Assembly (NCBI RefSeq): GCF_000423265.1
Contig: NZ_AUHQ01000003.1
Coordinates: 50,219-114,218, forward strand
Direction of reading: 5' to 3'
DNA length: 64,000 nucleotides
Source: Ligilactobacillus saerimneri DSM 16049
GTDB lineage: Bacteria; Bacillota; Bacilli; Lactobacillales; Lactobacillaceae
Part shown: positions 24,040-32,755 of the stretch, piece after piece
Layout: every line of letters begins with the position of its first letter
How positions within the stretch are numbered: position 1 is the first letter of the stretch
Notes under the pieces: model-generated
What the model was told of the DNA's origin: nothing
Database searches by the model: none
Seen by the model: the letters and a program-made list of their open reading frames with translations, nothing else
Made by a program: the position numbers and the translations under genes

Positions 24040-24085
24040 AAGCTTAGGAAACAAGAAATATTAATTTCCTAGGCTTTTATTTATT
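24040..24085. terminator. Hairpin with T-rich tail inside the divergent PTS region
   Basis: AAGCTTAGGAAA/TTTCCTAGGCTT arms (24040-24051 and 24065-24076) followed by TTATTTATTT. There is no gene upstream on the forward strand for it to terminate, so it may end a short leader or form a regulatory structure. Confidence 0.5.
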
Positions 24086-24090
24086 TGCCT

Positions 24091-24139
24091 CAGTAAACTT
24101 ATTAAAAAGTATACGGGGATTATTCGAATAAGTTTACAG
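24091..24139. promoter_or_regulatory. Candidate operator of the PRD regulator
   Basis: An inverted repeat CAGTAAACTTATT (24091-24103) and AATAAGTTTACAG (about 24127-24139), with a third related site AAAGTATAC at 24106-24114. Similar words recur at 23871-23879 and 23925-23933 near the regulator promoter. The site sits just upstream of the forward promoter, the usual activator position. Confidence 0.55.
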
Positions 24140-24167
24140 GAATAAAAAATAAGACTACTTTCAGAAA

Positions 24168-24195
24168 TTGTAAGCGGTTTCTATATAAATATAAT
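24168..24195 (+). promoter_or_regulatory. Forward PTS promoter overlapping a cre site
   Basis: TGTAAGCGGTTTCT (24169-24182) matches the CcpA cre consensus TGWAANCGNTNWCA at 13 of 14 positions. It covers the -35 region (TTGTAA, 24168-24173) of a promoter whose -10 is TATAAT at 24190-24195. Glucose repression of the forward operon is predicted. Confidence 0.75.
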
Positions 24196-24297
24196 TAAGA
24201 CTGTAAACAAAAGGAAGACAATGTTATCGCGATACTTCATTAATCAACCTGAGTTTTACCAGAATAAGAGAACGATGAATTGAAGCGAGGTGTTAGG

Positions 24298-24768
24298 ATG
24301 CCCGAACAAAACGAAAAAAGACCAGTTAGTGTTGAAACGTATTTTGGTTTAGATGCAACATCTAAAGCAGATGCTATTACTCAAATCGGTCACTTTTTAG
24401 CTGAGCAAGGGTACGTTAAAGAAGGTGATGCGTTTGTTAAAGACGTATTTGCCCGCGAAGATGAAATGCCAACTTACATTGGTCATTCGATCGGATTACC
24501 ACATTCCAAGAGTACACAAGTTGAGAATGCGGTTGTTGTAGTTGGACGGTTGAATAAACCAATTATTTGGTCAGATGATAATCAAGTTGACTTAATCTTC
24601 TTAATAGCAGTTCCTAAAGAATCGGCTGGTGACTTGCATTTGAAGATTCTAGCACAACTAGCACGGTCTTTGATGCACGAAGACTTCCGTGAAGGCCTTC
24701 GGACACTAAGCGCAGAAGAGGTTAAAGAATTGATGTATGAAACTTCACTCAACTCCCTAAAGAAGTAA
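24298..24768 (+). CDS. PTS fructose-family EIIA component (forward operon)
   Basis: The 156-residue protein carries the phosphorylated His in YIGHSIGLPHSKS (residues ~60-72), the fructose/mannitol-type EIIA motif. It accepts phosphate from HPr. The ATG at 24298 has a GCGAGGTG site; an in-frame TTG at 24280 lacks one. It starts a forward operon (EIIA, EIIC, EIIB, GatZ-like) and lies 10 bp before the EIIC gene. The same domain is fused to EIIC in the divergent operon. Confidence 0.93.
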   Translation: MPEQNEKRPVSVETYFGLDATSKADAITQIGHFLAEQGYVKEGDAFVKDVFAREDEMPTYIGHSIGLPHSKSTQVENAVVVVGRLNKPIIWSDDNQVDLIFLIAVPKESAGDLHLKILAQLARSLMHEDFREGLRTLSAEEVKELMYETSLNSLKK

Positions 24769-24778
24769 AGGAGATGTC

Positions 24779-25867
24779 ATGATGGGAAATACAAAGAAGA
24801 AGACTCCTTGGTGGGCTACCGCGCAAAAGCACTTAATGACCGACACGGGTTATATGATTCCATTCGTTGTTGCCGGCGGTATTATCTACGCTGTTACAGT
24901 TATGATGACTGGACAAGCTGCAGCTCCAACGCCAAAAGACGGTTGGATTTATAGCTTAAATATGATTGGTGCAGCTGGTTTGGCACTTTATATTCCAGCA
25001 TTAGGTGGTTACTTCTCATACAGTTTAGCTGGTCGTCCTGGGATCGCCCCAGGTTTCATTACTGCTTATTTAGCCGTTCAAGTCCACACTGGGTTCATTG
25101 GTGGGATTATCGGCGGCTTGTTAGCAGGTTTAACCGTAAAGCAATTATTAAAAATTAAGATTTCTACCCATTACAAGGTATTAGGTTCAATTTTCTTATA
25201 TCCATTAGTGGGTACATTGATTCCAAGTGCGATCGTTCTGTTTATCATTGGTGCACCAGTAGCCTCATTTATGACATGGATGACTGATTCCATGGCTGGT
25301 TTAAGTGGTGCTGCTAAGGTTCCATTGGGTGCATTGCTCGGTGGGATGCTTGGTTTCGACATGGGTGGTCCAATCAACAAGGTTGCTGCTACTTTCTGTC
25401 AAACTCAGGTAGATAAATTACCATTCTTGATGGGGATCATGGGACCAGCTGTTGCTACTCCACCAATCGGAATGGGGATTGCTACATTGTTATTCAAGAA
25501 GAAGTTCAGTCCTGAAGAACGTCAAACTGGTTTAGCAGGTATCTTGATGGGTTGCTGTGGTATCACTGAAGGTGCTATTCCATTCGCAACAGCTGACCCA
25601 CTGCGTGTTATCCCAGCCAACACAATCGGCTCTATCGTTGCAGGTATGATCTCAGCATACTTTGGTGTTGCAAGTCATGCTCCTTGGGGTGGTTTGATTA
25701 CTTTACCAGTTGTTGAAAACCGTCTCTGGTATATCGGTGCTGTTCTGATCGGTTCATTAGTAACTGCGGTAATCGTTGGTTTATGGAAGAAGGATTGGAC
25801 AGAAGAAGCTGCAGAAGTTGGCGCTGACGCTGATGATGAATTCGACTTTGATGTAGAAACATTTTAA
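24779..25867 (+). CDS. PTS fructose-family EIIC permease (forward operon)
   Basis: The 362-residue integral membrane permease has about ten spans. Conserved segments are LPALGG-like IPALGGYFSYSLAGRPG, GFDMGGPINKVAATFC, GCCGITEGAIPF and SHAPWGGLITLP. It ends in a long acidic tail (EEAAEVGADADDEFDFDVE). Sugar specificity cannot be read directly; fructose-family EIIs carry fructose, tagatose, mannitol and related sugars. The context with a GatZ/KbaZ-family gene favours a ketohexose. AAAGGAG lies just before two adjacent ATG codons (24779, 24782). Confidence 0.93.
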   Translation: MMGNTKKKTPWWATAQKHLMTDTGYMIPFVVAGGIIYAVTVMMTGQAAAPTPKDGWIYSLNMIGAAGLALYIPALGGYFSYSLAGRPGIAPGFITAYLAVQVHTGFIGGIIGGLLAGLTVKQLLKIKISTHYKVLGSIFLYPLVGTLIPSAIVLFIIGAPVASFMTWMTDSMAGLSGAAKVPLGALLGGMLGFDMGGPINKVAATFCQTQVDKLPFLMGIMGPAVATPPIGMGIATLLFKKKFSPEERQTGLAGILMGCCGITEGAIPFATADPLRVIPANTIGSIVAGMISAYFGVASHAPWGGLITLPVVENRLWYIGAVLIGSLVTAVIVGLWKKDWTEEAAEVGADADDEFDFDVETF

Positions 25868-25907
25868 TTGAATTCAGGTTTAAGAAGGTTACTTTGGAGG
25901 AATTATC

Positions 25908-26210
25908 ATGAAAATTGTTGGTATTACATCTTGCCCAAGTGGTGTTGCACACACATATATGGCAGCTGAATCATTAGAACAAGCTGCAAAAGATAATGGG
26001 ATCGAAGTAAAGGTTGAAACTCAAGGCAGTTCTGGCCCTGAAAATGTATTGACAGCAGATGATATTAAAGATGCTGACTACGTTATCTTGACTAATGATG
26101 TAGAAATTCAAGGTACAGAGCGTTTTAAAGGGAAAAAAGTTATTCAACTGAAAGCCCAACAAATTATTGCTAAATCAGATGCTTTAATGAAGAAATTATT
26201 GAAGATGTAA
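25908..26210 (+). CDS. PTS fructose-family EIIB component (forward operon)
   Basis: The 100-residue EIIB domain has the active Cys in TSCPSGVAHTYMAAE (residues ~6-20). It lies 40 bp after EIIC with a TGGAGGAATTATC site. Together with the two genes before it, it forms a complete fructose-type PTS with separate subunits, unlike the partly fused reverse system. Confidence 0.94.
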   Translation: MKIVGITSCPSGVAHTYMAAESLEQAAKDNGIEVKVETQGSSGPENVLTADDIKDADYVILTNDVEIQGTERFKGKKVIQLKAQQIIAKSDALMKKLLKM

Positions 26211-26245
26211 AAAAACATAAGAGAAGCGGAAGGGAAGAAAAAAGA

Positions 26246-27523
26246 ATGACAGAAACAAATACACTTTCATTACGGGCAACCGTTCAAAATATGCTGAAGT
26301 TACAAAAAGAGAAGAACCGCTATTCAACCTTAGTGGGGATTGGACCTATGTCACCTAACCTCTTGCAGGCAAGTTTTGAATTGGCTCGTGACTATGACTT
26401 CCCGCTGATGTTCATTGCCAGCCGGAACCAGGTCGACAAAGACGAACTCGGTGGCGGTTACGTTAACGGATGGAATCAAAAGACTTTTGCAGCTGATATT
26501 AAGAAAGTTGCTGACAAAGTTGGTTTCAACGGATTGTACTACTTATGCCGCGACCACGGCGGTCCATGGCAACGGGATGAAGAAAGAAATGCCCACTTGC
26601 CTGTTGAAGAAGCGATGAAACTCGCTAAAGAATCATACTTAGCAGATATTGAAGCAGGTTTTGATCTTTTGATGATCGACCCAACCAAGGATCCGTTCCA
26701 AATGGGGAAAGTAGTTGACCTGGATAAGGTTATTACTTGGACTGTAGAATTGCTTGAATATTGCGAAACAGAACGTAAAAAGCGTAACTTACCAGAAATC
26801 GCATATGAAGTTGGGACCGAAGAAACCAATGGTGGTCTGACTTCAACTGATAAGTATGAATTCTTCATTCAACGTTTACAAGAAGAATTGAGTAAGCGTG
26901 ACCTGCCAATGCCAACATTTATTGTTGGTCAGACTGGGACTTTAACTCGTCTGACAGAACAAGTTGGACACTGGAACTATGCCAATGCGATTGACCTGGC
27001 TAAGATGGCTGCTAAGTATGGGGTTGGTCTGAAAGAACACAATGCAGATTACATGAATGATGAAACATTGTTACTTCACAACCCATCTCACATCACCGCT
27101 TCCAATGTTGCTCCACAATATGGGACTGAAGAAACACGTGCTTATCTCAAATTAGTACGGGTAGAACAACGTTTAGCTAAAGAGGGATTAGTTGAAGATC
27201 CATCAAACTTGTACGATGTTCTCTTGGATAAAGCTATTCGGACAGAACGTTGGCGCAAGTGGATGGAAGGTGACGATGTGAACTTGAAAGTCGATGATAT
27301 CTTGGCCAATGAAGAATTGTCACAAAAGATTCTCGATATTTCTGGACACTATGCTTTCAACGATCCTGAAGTTAAGGCAGAAGTAGCAAAGCTATTCGCT
27401 AACCTGAACGCTAACAGCATTGATGCTCAACGGTTCGTCGTGGAACACATCAAGCGTCCAATCTTACAATATGTCATTGATTTGAATTTGACAGGTTTGA
27501 CAACTGATGTGGAAAACATCTAA
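26246..27523 (+). CDS. GatZ/KbaZ-family protein (tagatose-bisphosphate aldolase accessory subunit or ketohexose-6-phosphate 4-epimerase)
   Basis: The 425-residue TIM-barrel protein matches the GatZ/KbaZ family. Landmarks are LVGIGPMSPNLLQASFELA near residue 27, FIASRNQVD, YLCRDHGGPWQRDEE with metal-binding-type His/Asp residues, IAYEVGTEETNGG and GVGLKEHNADYM. GatZ was first described as an accessory subunit of the class II aldolase GatY. Other family members are reported to epimerise tagatose-6-phosphate and fructose-6-phosphate at C4. No gatY-like gene is in the window, and transaldolase and transketolase follow, so the epimerase role is favoured by context. A GGAAGGGAAG site precedes the ATG. 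Confidence 0.8.
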   Translation: MTETNTLSLRATVQNMLKLQKEKNRYSTLVGIGPMSPNLLQASFELARDYDFPLMFIASRNQVDKDELGGGYVNGWNQKTFAADIKKVADKVGFNGLYYLCRDHGGPWQRDEERNAHLPVEEAMKLAKESYLADIEAGFDLLMIDPTKDPFQMGKVVDLDKVITWTVELLEYCETERKKRNLPEIAYEVGTEETNGGLTSTDKYEFFIQRLQEELSKRDLPMPTFIVGQTGTLTRLTEQVGHWNYANAIDLAKMAAKYGVGLKEHNADYMNDETLLLHNPSHITASNVAPQYGTEETRAYLKLVRVEQRLAKEGLVEDPSNLYDVLLDKAIRTERWRKWMEGDDVNLKVDDILANEELSQKILDISGHYAFNDPEVKAEVAKLFANLNANSIDAQRFVVEHIKRPILQYVIDLNLTGLTTDVENI

Positions 27524-27536
27524 TCAAAATTAAAGG

Positions 27537-27589
27537 TTAAGCGATTGTTACGACATAAAATGTTAGGCGACAATCGCTTAATTGTTTTT
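27537..27589 (+). terminator. Terminator or attenuator after the GatZ-like gene
   Basis: TTAAGCGATTGT/ACAATCGCTTAA 12-bp perfect stem followed by TTGTTTTT. It separates the PTS/GatZ genes from the HAD, transaldolase and transketolase genes. Confidence 0.85.
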
Positions 27590-27609
27590 AAAAGAAATGG
27601 GGTTTAGCT

Positions 27610-28332
27610 ATGTGGCAGGTGTTTTTTGATCTAGATGATACTATTTATGACCAAGCACAACCATTCAAAATTGCTTTTGCAAAGGCATTTCCTCAAATTA
27701 AGGTAGACAATTGGAATCAACTATATCAATTGTTTCGTCAAAAATCTGATGAAGTCTTTCCCTTATATCCCAATGACCGTGAGCATTTAGAGGAGATGTG
27801 GATTGACAGAATGAATAGAACATTATCTGCATTAAATGAGGGTAATAAATATGATTCTGTAACGATCCTTGAGTTCCAAAAGATATATAACCAACAACTC
27901 AAACAGATTGTGATGTTTCCTGAGATGAGGAAATTGTTGGTTGAACTCAGAAATCAAAAAATTCAGGTAGGAATTATTTCCAATGGAAGCTATGAACATC
28001 AGATGAATAAAGTAACTACTCTAGGATTACAAGACTATGTGGCAAAAGATAGGATTTTTATCTCGGCGACATTTGGAGTTAGCAAACCTGATCCTGAGTT
28101 GTTTAGAAAAGTGGGAAAAGAAATAGGAAGACCAACGGATGAAATGATATATGTTGGTGATAATTATTTGAATGATGTGTATGCTGCGACACAAGCAGGA
28201 TGCAAGGCGACAATATGGTTTAATCATCGTCAACGAGAAGTAGTTAACAAGCCAGTGATGGCGACTTTAGAAATCAAAACACCAGAGAAATTATTCCAGA
28301 TAGCAAACTTGGTTAAGAATTTAAATAATTAA
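27610..28332 (+). CDS. HAD-superfamily hydrolase, YjjG-like subfamily IA
   Basis: The 240-residue phosphatase has HAD motif I in [11 protein letters not shown], motif II in [11 protein letters not shown], motif III Lys in [10 protein letters not shown] and motif IV in [12 protein letters not shown]. The helical cap follows motif I, as in noncanonical nucleotidases of the YjjG type. The gene is visibly more A+T-rich, with AGA/ATA codons, than its neighbours, so it may be a later insertion between the GatZ-like gene and transaldolase. It could remove phosphate from a dead-end sugar phosphate, but no substrate can be read. Confidence 0.87.
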   Translation: MWQVFFDLDDTIYDQAQPFKIAFAKAFPQIKVDNWNQLYQLFRQKSDEVFPLYPNDREHLEEMWIDRMNRTLSALNEGNKYDSVTILEFQKIYNQQLKQIVMFPEMRKLLVELRNQKIQVGIISNGSYEHQMNKVTTLGLQDYVAKDRIFISATFGVSKPDPELFRKVGKEIGRPTDEMIYVGDNYLNDVYAATQAGCKATIWFNHRQREVVNKPVMATLEIKTPEKLFQIANLVKNLNN

Positions 28333-28354
28333 TAGCAAAAGAGAGGTAATAATC

Positions 28355-29011
28355 ATGAAATTTTTCTTAGATACTGCAAACACAGATGATATTCGGAAGT
28401 ACGCTGCTTTAGGCTTAGTTGATGGGGTTACTACTAACCCAACACTGATTTCCCGTGAAGGTCGGGACTTTGAAACAGTGGTTAAGGAAATTACGACAAT
28501 TGTCGACGGGCCTGTTTCTGCTGAAGTCACAGCAACTAAAGCAGAAGAAATGATTGAACAAGCACGGGAAGTTTCCAAGTGGGCTAAAAACATCGTAGTT
28601 AAAATCCCAATGACCGAAGAAGGGCTTAAAGCTGTGAGCGTTGTTAGCAAGGAAGGGATCAAGACTAATGTTACCTTGATCTTCTCAGTTGCCCAAGGTT
28701 TATTGGCTGCTAAGGCTGGTGCTACTTTCATCTCTCCATTCTTAGGCCGGTTGGATGATATCGGTGGTGACGGCGTTGGCTTGATCCAAGACTTACGGAC
28801 AGTTTTAGACAACTATGGTTTCAAGACTGAAATCATCGCTGCTAGTGTCCGGGGTGTACAACACGTTGAAGAGGTAGCCTTGGCAGGTTCAGATATTGCT
28901 ACTATTCCTGCAGGTGTCTTTGGTAAGTTATTCAAGCACCCATTGACTGACAAGGGCTTGGACAGCTTCATGAAGGACTGGGCAGAATTCCAAGCTAGTC
29001 AAAAGAACTAG
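28355..29011 (+). CDS. Transaldolase, TalC/fructose-6-phosphate aldolase-like short form
   Basis: The 218-residue enzyme is of the short single-domain class. Landmarks are [28 protein letters not shown], the Schiff-base lysine segment [14 protein letters not shown], and [13 protein letters not shown]. It transfers dihydroxyacetone between sugar phosphates, or cleaves fructose-6-phosphate if it is of the FSA subgroup; the two cannot be separated by eye. It lies 13 bp before transketolase, and the pair interconverts pentose and hexose phosphates. Confidence 0.92.
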   Translation: MKFFLDTANTDDIRKYAALGLVDGVTTNPTLISREGRDFETVVKEITTIVDGPVSAEVTATKAEEMIEQAREVSKWAKNIVVKIPMTEEGLKAVSVVSKEGIKTNVTLIFSVAQGLLAAKAGATFISPFLGRLDDIGGDGVGLIQDLRTVLDNYGFKTEIIAASVRGVQHVEEVALAGSDIATIPAGVFGKLFKHPLTDKGLDSFMKDWAEFQASQKN

Positions 29012-29023
29012 GGGGGATAAAGG

Positions 29024-31018
29024 ATGTTTGATCAAATTGACCAACTAGGGGTCAATACCATTCGGACCCTTTCCATTGACGCTATTCAAAAAGCCAACTC
29101 CGGCCACCCTGGGTTACCGATGGGGGTAGCACCAATGGCGTACGTTCTTTGGACTCGCCATATGCACCTCAATCCGAAAACCCACCTTGACTGGGCTAAC
29201 CGCGACCACTTCATCCTCTCAGCTGGTCATGGTTCAGCGATGCTGTACAGCTTACTCCATTTAGCTGGTTATGAAGTATCCATTGATGACTTGAAACAGT
29301 TCAGACAATGGAACTCTAAGACGCCTGGCCACCCTGAATTTGGCCACACCGATGGGGTAGAAGCTACTACTGGTCCTCTTGGGCAAGGGATCGCCATGGC
29401 CGTTGGGATGGCTATGGCTGAAGCCCACTTAGCTGCCAAGTACAACCGACCCGGCTATCCAGTGATGGATCACTACACTTACTCGATCGTTGGTGATGGT
29501 GACTTGATGGAAGGGATCTCGCATGAAGCGGCTTCCTTAGCTGGGCACCTCAAGTTAGGTAAGTTGATTGTTTTGTATGATTCAAACGGCATTTCTCTCG
29601 ATGGGCCAACTACTGCTGCTTTCACCGAAAACGTCGGTGAACGGTTCAAGGCCTATGGTTGGGAACATATCAAAGTTGAAGATGGTAACGACTTAGCAGC
29701 GATCGATGCGGCCTTGACACTTGCCAAGAAGAATACTAGCCAACCAACATTGATTGAAGTCAAGACCACTATTGGTTTTGGGGCCGAAAACCAAGGCACT
29801 AATGCCGTCCATGGTAACCCACTAGGGGCGGACGGAGTTGCTTATGCTAAGAAGGCCTACGGGTGGGATTATCCAGCTTTTACTGTTCCAGCTGAAGTAG
29901 CTACTCGGTTCCACCAGTTAATTCAGGATGAGGGCGCAGCAGCCGAGGAACAATGGCAGGATCTTTTTGCCAAGTATCAACAAGAATATCCAGAGTTAGC
30001 CCAAGAATTCACAGCTGGCTTTGCTAATGATTTGAAGCTTGATTTCCAAGCAGTATTGCCTCATTACGAAGCTGATTCCAGCATTGCAACTCGGAATGCA
30101 AGTCAAAAAGCTATCAATGCCTTGACCCCAGTCTTACCAACATTATGGGGTGGGGCTGCTGACCTGGCTAGTTCCAATAAGACGATGATCAACGGTGAAG
30201 CTGACTTCCAGCCAGGTTCATATGCCGGCCGCAACTTGTGGTTTGGTGTCCGTGAATTTGCGATGGCAGCCGCCCTCAACGGGATTTCTCTTCACGGGGG
30301 AACACGTGTATACGGTGGGACCTTCTTCGTCTTTAGCGATTACCTGAAAGCAGCAATTCGCTTGTCAGCCCTGCAACACCAACCAGTAATCTATGTCCTG
30401 ACACACGACTCAGTCGCGGTTGGTGAAGATGGGCCAACTCACGAACCAATCGAACAACTTGCTGGTTTGCGGGCCATCCCCGATGTGCAGGTATTGCGAC
30501 CAGCTGACGGGAATGAAACGTCCGCAGCTTGGGCAACTGCCCTCCAAACTACTGACAAGCCAACGCTGCTTGTCTTGAGCCGGCAGAACCTTGCAACCCT
30601 TCCGGTTGATCAAGCAACAGTCTTTGCGGGAGTTGACAAAGGGGGTTACGTCGTAGCACCAGCCACTAAGGCAGTGCCAGATGGAATTTTGATTGCTACT
30701 GGTTCAGAAGTCAACCTGGCATTGGCAGCTCAAAGTGAACTCCGTGACCAAGGGCAAGATGTGAGCGTTGTTTCCTTGCCAAGCTGGGAGCGCTTTGCTC
30801 AACAAGATCCTGCTTACCAAGAAGCGGTCTTGCCAGCTGCGGTCACTAAACGGGTGACAATTGAAGCGGCTGCAACTTTTGGCTGGGTTAAGTTTGCTGG
30901 CAGCCATGGTGCTTCCATCGGGATCGACCACTTTGGTGCTTCTGCTCCTGGCGATTTGGTATTAGATCAGCTGGGTATGAATGTTGCCAATGTAGTTGAC
31001 ACTTTCATGAATTTATAA
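29024..31018 (+). CDS. tkt: Transketolase
   Basis: The 664-residue thiamine-diphosphate enzyme starts with [20 protein letters not shown]. The ThDP/Mg motif is [14 protein letters not shown], and the conserved [17 protein letters not shown] stretch follows. The pyrimidine domain has [19 protein letters not shown]. It moves two-carbon units between sugar phosphates in the non-oxidative pentose phosphate pathway. Co-location with transaldolase behind a PTS operon suggests the pathway feeds the imported sugar into pentose or fructose phosphates. A GGGGGGATAAAGG region precedes the ATG. Confidence 0.95.
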   Translation: MFDQIDQLGVNTIRTLSIDAIQKANSGHPGLPMGVAPMAYVLWTRHMHLNPKTHLDWANRDHFILSAGHGSAMLYSLLHLAGYEVSIDDLKQFRQWNSKTPGHPEFGHTDGVEATTGPLGQGIAMAVGMAMAEAHLAAKYNRPGYPVMDHYTYSIVGDGDLMEGISHEAASLAGHLKLGKLIVLYDSNGISLDGPTTAAFTENVGERFKAYGWEHIKVEDGNDLAAIDAALTLAKKNTSQPTLIEVKTTIGFGAENQGTNAVHGNPLGADGVAYAKKAYGWDYPAFTVPAEVATRFHQLIQDEGAAAEEQWQDLFAKYQQEYPELAQEFTAGFANDLKLDFQAVLPHYEADSSIATRNASQKAINALTPVLPTLWGGAADLASSNKTMINGEADFQPGSYAGRNLWFGVREFAMAAALNGISLHGGTRVYGGTFFVFSDYLKAAIRLSALQHQPVIYVLTHDSVAVGEDGPTHEPIEQLAGLRAIPDVQVLRPADGNETSAAWATALQTTDKPTLLVLSRQNLATLPVDQATVFAGVDKGGYVVAPATKAVPDGILIATGSEVNLALAAQSELRDQGQDVSVVSLPSWERFAQQDPAYQEAVLPAAVTKRVTIEAAATFGWVKFAGSHGASIGIDHFGASAPGDLVLDQLGMNVANVVDTFMNL

Positions 31019-31083
31019 AATACGGCTTAAACTATCTTTCTTATCCGAATATATGCTTAAAAGAGAAAGATAGGTTGAAAAGC

Positions 31084-31131
31084 AAATAGCGGCGATAGAA
31101 TGTAATTTCACATTCTGTCACCGCTATTTTT
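31084..31131. terminator. Bidirectional terminator between tkt and the Rrf2 gene
   Basis: AAATAGCGG...AGAATG/CATTCT...CCGCTATTT arms with a short loop and T runs. The convergent Rrf2 gene ends at 31130. Confidence 0.85.
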
Positions 31132-31561
31132 AATGCTTATTTTGATGACGATGCAAGATCCCAGTGATGACATCTTGTAAAGTAGTTGCCTGCAATTGTG
31201 CTTCGGCTGCTACTTGAACCTGAGCATAAACTTCATTAAGAGTATCTTGGATATTGGCTCCCACCAGACAGTTAGGGTTAGTTTTCGGATCAATATGGAG
31301 TAAATCATGGTTCATATTGAGAGCATGATAAACATCCAACAAAGTGATGTTAGCAGGATCTTTGGCTAAGGTAGCATTGGGTGCCCCCTGTTGACTTTGG
31401 ATCAAACCGGCCCGGCGCAGATCCGACATAAGACTCCGAACTACGCTGGGATTGGCCTCAATGCTAGCAGCAATTTGTTTACTTGACCGGTCACCATCTT
31501 TAAAGATGTCCAGATAGGCCAAGATATGGATTGCATCGCTTAGTTTATGAGAAAATTTCAT
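31130..31561 (-). CDS. Rrf2-family transcriptional regulator
   Basis: The 143-residue protein has the Rrf2 winged helix: FSHKLSDAIHILAYLDIF, then SSKQIAASIEANPSVVRSLM and DLRRAGLIQSQQGAPNATLA. Only one cysteine (NPNCLVG) is present, so the three-Cys iron-sulfur site of IscR/NsrR is missing and it is closer to the YwnA/CymR-like group. The ATG at 31561 lies 9 nt from AAGGA, so it is preferred over 31567. It is the second gene after an SDR-type oxidoreductase, which it may control, perhaps in response to redox state. Confidence 0.87.
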   Translation of the reverse strand: MKFSHKLSDAIHILAYLDIFKDGDRSSKQIAASIEANPSVVRSLMSDLRRAGLIQSQQGAPNATLAKDPANITLLDVYHALNMNHDLLHIDPKTNPNCLVGANIQDTLNEVYAQVQVAAEAQLQATTLQDVITGILHRHQNKH

Positions 31562-31634
31562 CGGCATTCATCCTTCGCGTTAATTGTCATGGTGTAAGGA
31601 TACCATATTTAACAGAAAGGAACGATCAACTTGC

Positions 31635-32489
31635 TTATTTTTGTTCAACAAGCCGCGTGACAACCGTAGTCAATGGGGTCAAGTCACCGTCCAACAGATT
31701 CATCAAATCAGCACTGGCATGGCGCAGGTCTCCCACGGCTGCGGGTTCTTGGAAAGAGGCAAAGAGGCTTGCTGTATCGTGGTCAAATCCTGCCTGTTCG
31801 AGCCCAGCAATGTAGGCTTCCCGTGTTACCAAAGTAGCAGTGTTGGTAATATTTAATGTACTAGCAAGGTCTTGTCCAAGTTGCGCATAAGTCCGAATTG
31901 GACCGGCCAATTCATAGCTTGGTTGGGGATCATCCATGGTTAAAACTTTGACAGCAGCCCGGGCGTAGTCTTGTTCAGCCGCCCAGCCCATTGCCTGGTC
32001 AGTCCAATAAGCAGCTGGCTGTTGGTGAGCTAGAGCTTGGATAAAGCCTGCTTCGTTTTCTAAATACCAGTTATTACGGACAAAAGAGTGTTTGAGCCCC
32101 GCAGCCTGGATTGCTACTTCGGTGGCCCGATGGTCACTGGCCAGAGCACTTTGCGCTTGGTCAGCATGAGGAAAACTAGTATAAACAGTCAAAGCAACGT
32201 AGTTAGCTTGCAAAGCAGCAATCACGTTTTGATGCTGGTCGAGCCGGGCAACTGGTCCTCCAGGTTGGGATGAGATAAAGAGAACTCGGTCGATACCATG
32301 CAAAGCCTCCGTCATACTAGGGGCACTGTCATAGTCCCCAATTCTAACTTCATTATTAGGGAATAGTTTGGTGGCTTTTTCTTGGTTGCGAGCAATAACG
32401 ATAACGTTGTCAGCCCCTACGGCATGGTTGAGCGCAGCGACTGCATATTGTCCAAAGTGGCCTGTGGCAGCAGTAATAGCATATTTCAT
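31635..32489 (-). CDS. NAD(P)-binding SDR/NmrA-like oxidoreductase (QorB/YtfG-like)
   Basis: The 284-residue protein has the atypical-SDR nucleotide motif ITAATGHFGQYAVAAL at its N-terminus, then VIARNQEKA and a VLFISSQPG strand. This matches the QorB/YtfG group of NAD(P)H quinone oxidoreductases. The ATG at 32489, eleven nt from AAAGGAG, is preferred over the longer frame from 32528. It is co-transcribed with the Rrf2 gene 73 bp downstream. The role is probably redox detoxification; the substrate is unknown. Confidence 0.87.
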   Translation of the reverse strand: MKYAITAATGHFGQYAVAALNHAVGADNVIVIARNQEKATKLFPNNEVRIGDYDSAPSMTEALHGIDRVLFISSQPGGPVARLDQHQNVIAALQANYVALTVYTSFPHADQAQSALASDHRATEVAIQAAGLKHSFVRNNWYLENEAGFIQALAHQQPAAYWTDQAMGWAAEQDYARAAVKVLTMDDPQPSYELAGPIRTYAQLGQDLASTLNITNTATLVTREAYIAGLEQAGFDHDTASLFASFQEPAAVGDLRHASADLMNLLDGDLTPLTTVVTRLVEQK

Positions 32490-32755
32490 AAGTATTATCT
32501 CCTTTGTTGTTTTATTATTGACATGCACTAGTATAACTTATGTTATTTTAAAGTCAACAAGTTTGTTTACGATTATTTTAAACTGGGAGAAATTATTATT
32601 TTCTTCCCAGCCTTAGTTTTTATTTACCAATGTTTTCCATTCATAAAAAGTGACAAAACTTGAACCCTAGCTGATATACACGCTGAGCGTGTGCTATACT
32701 GGAAATTATGTACCCTGTGTATAATGGGGGAGTTAGGATGAATGGAGGAACAAGC

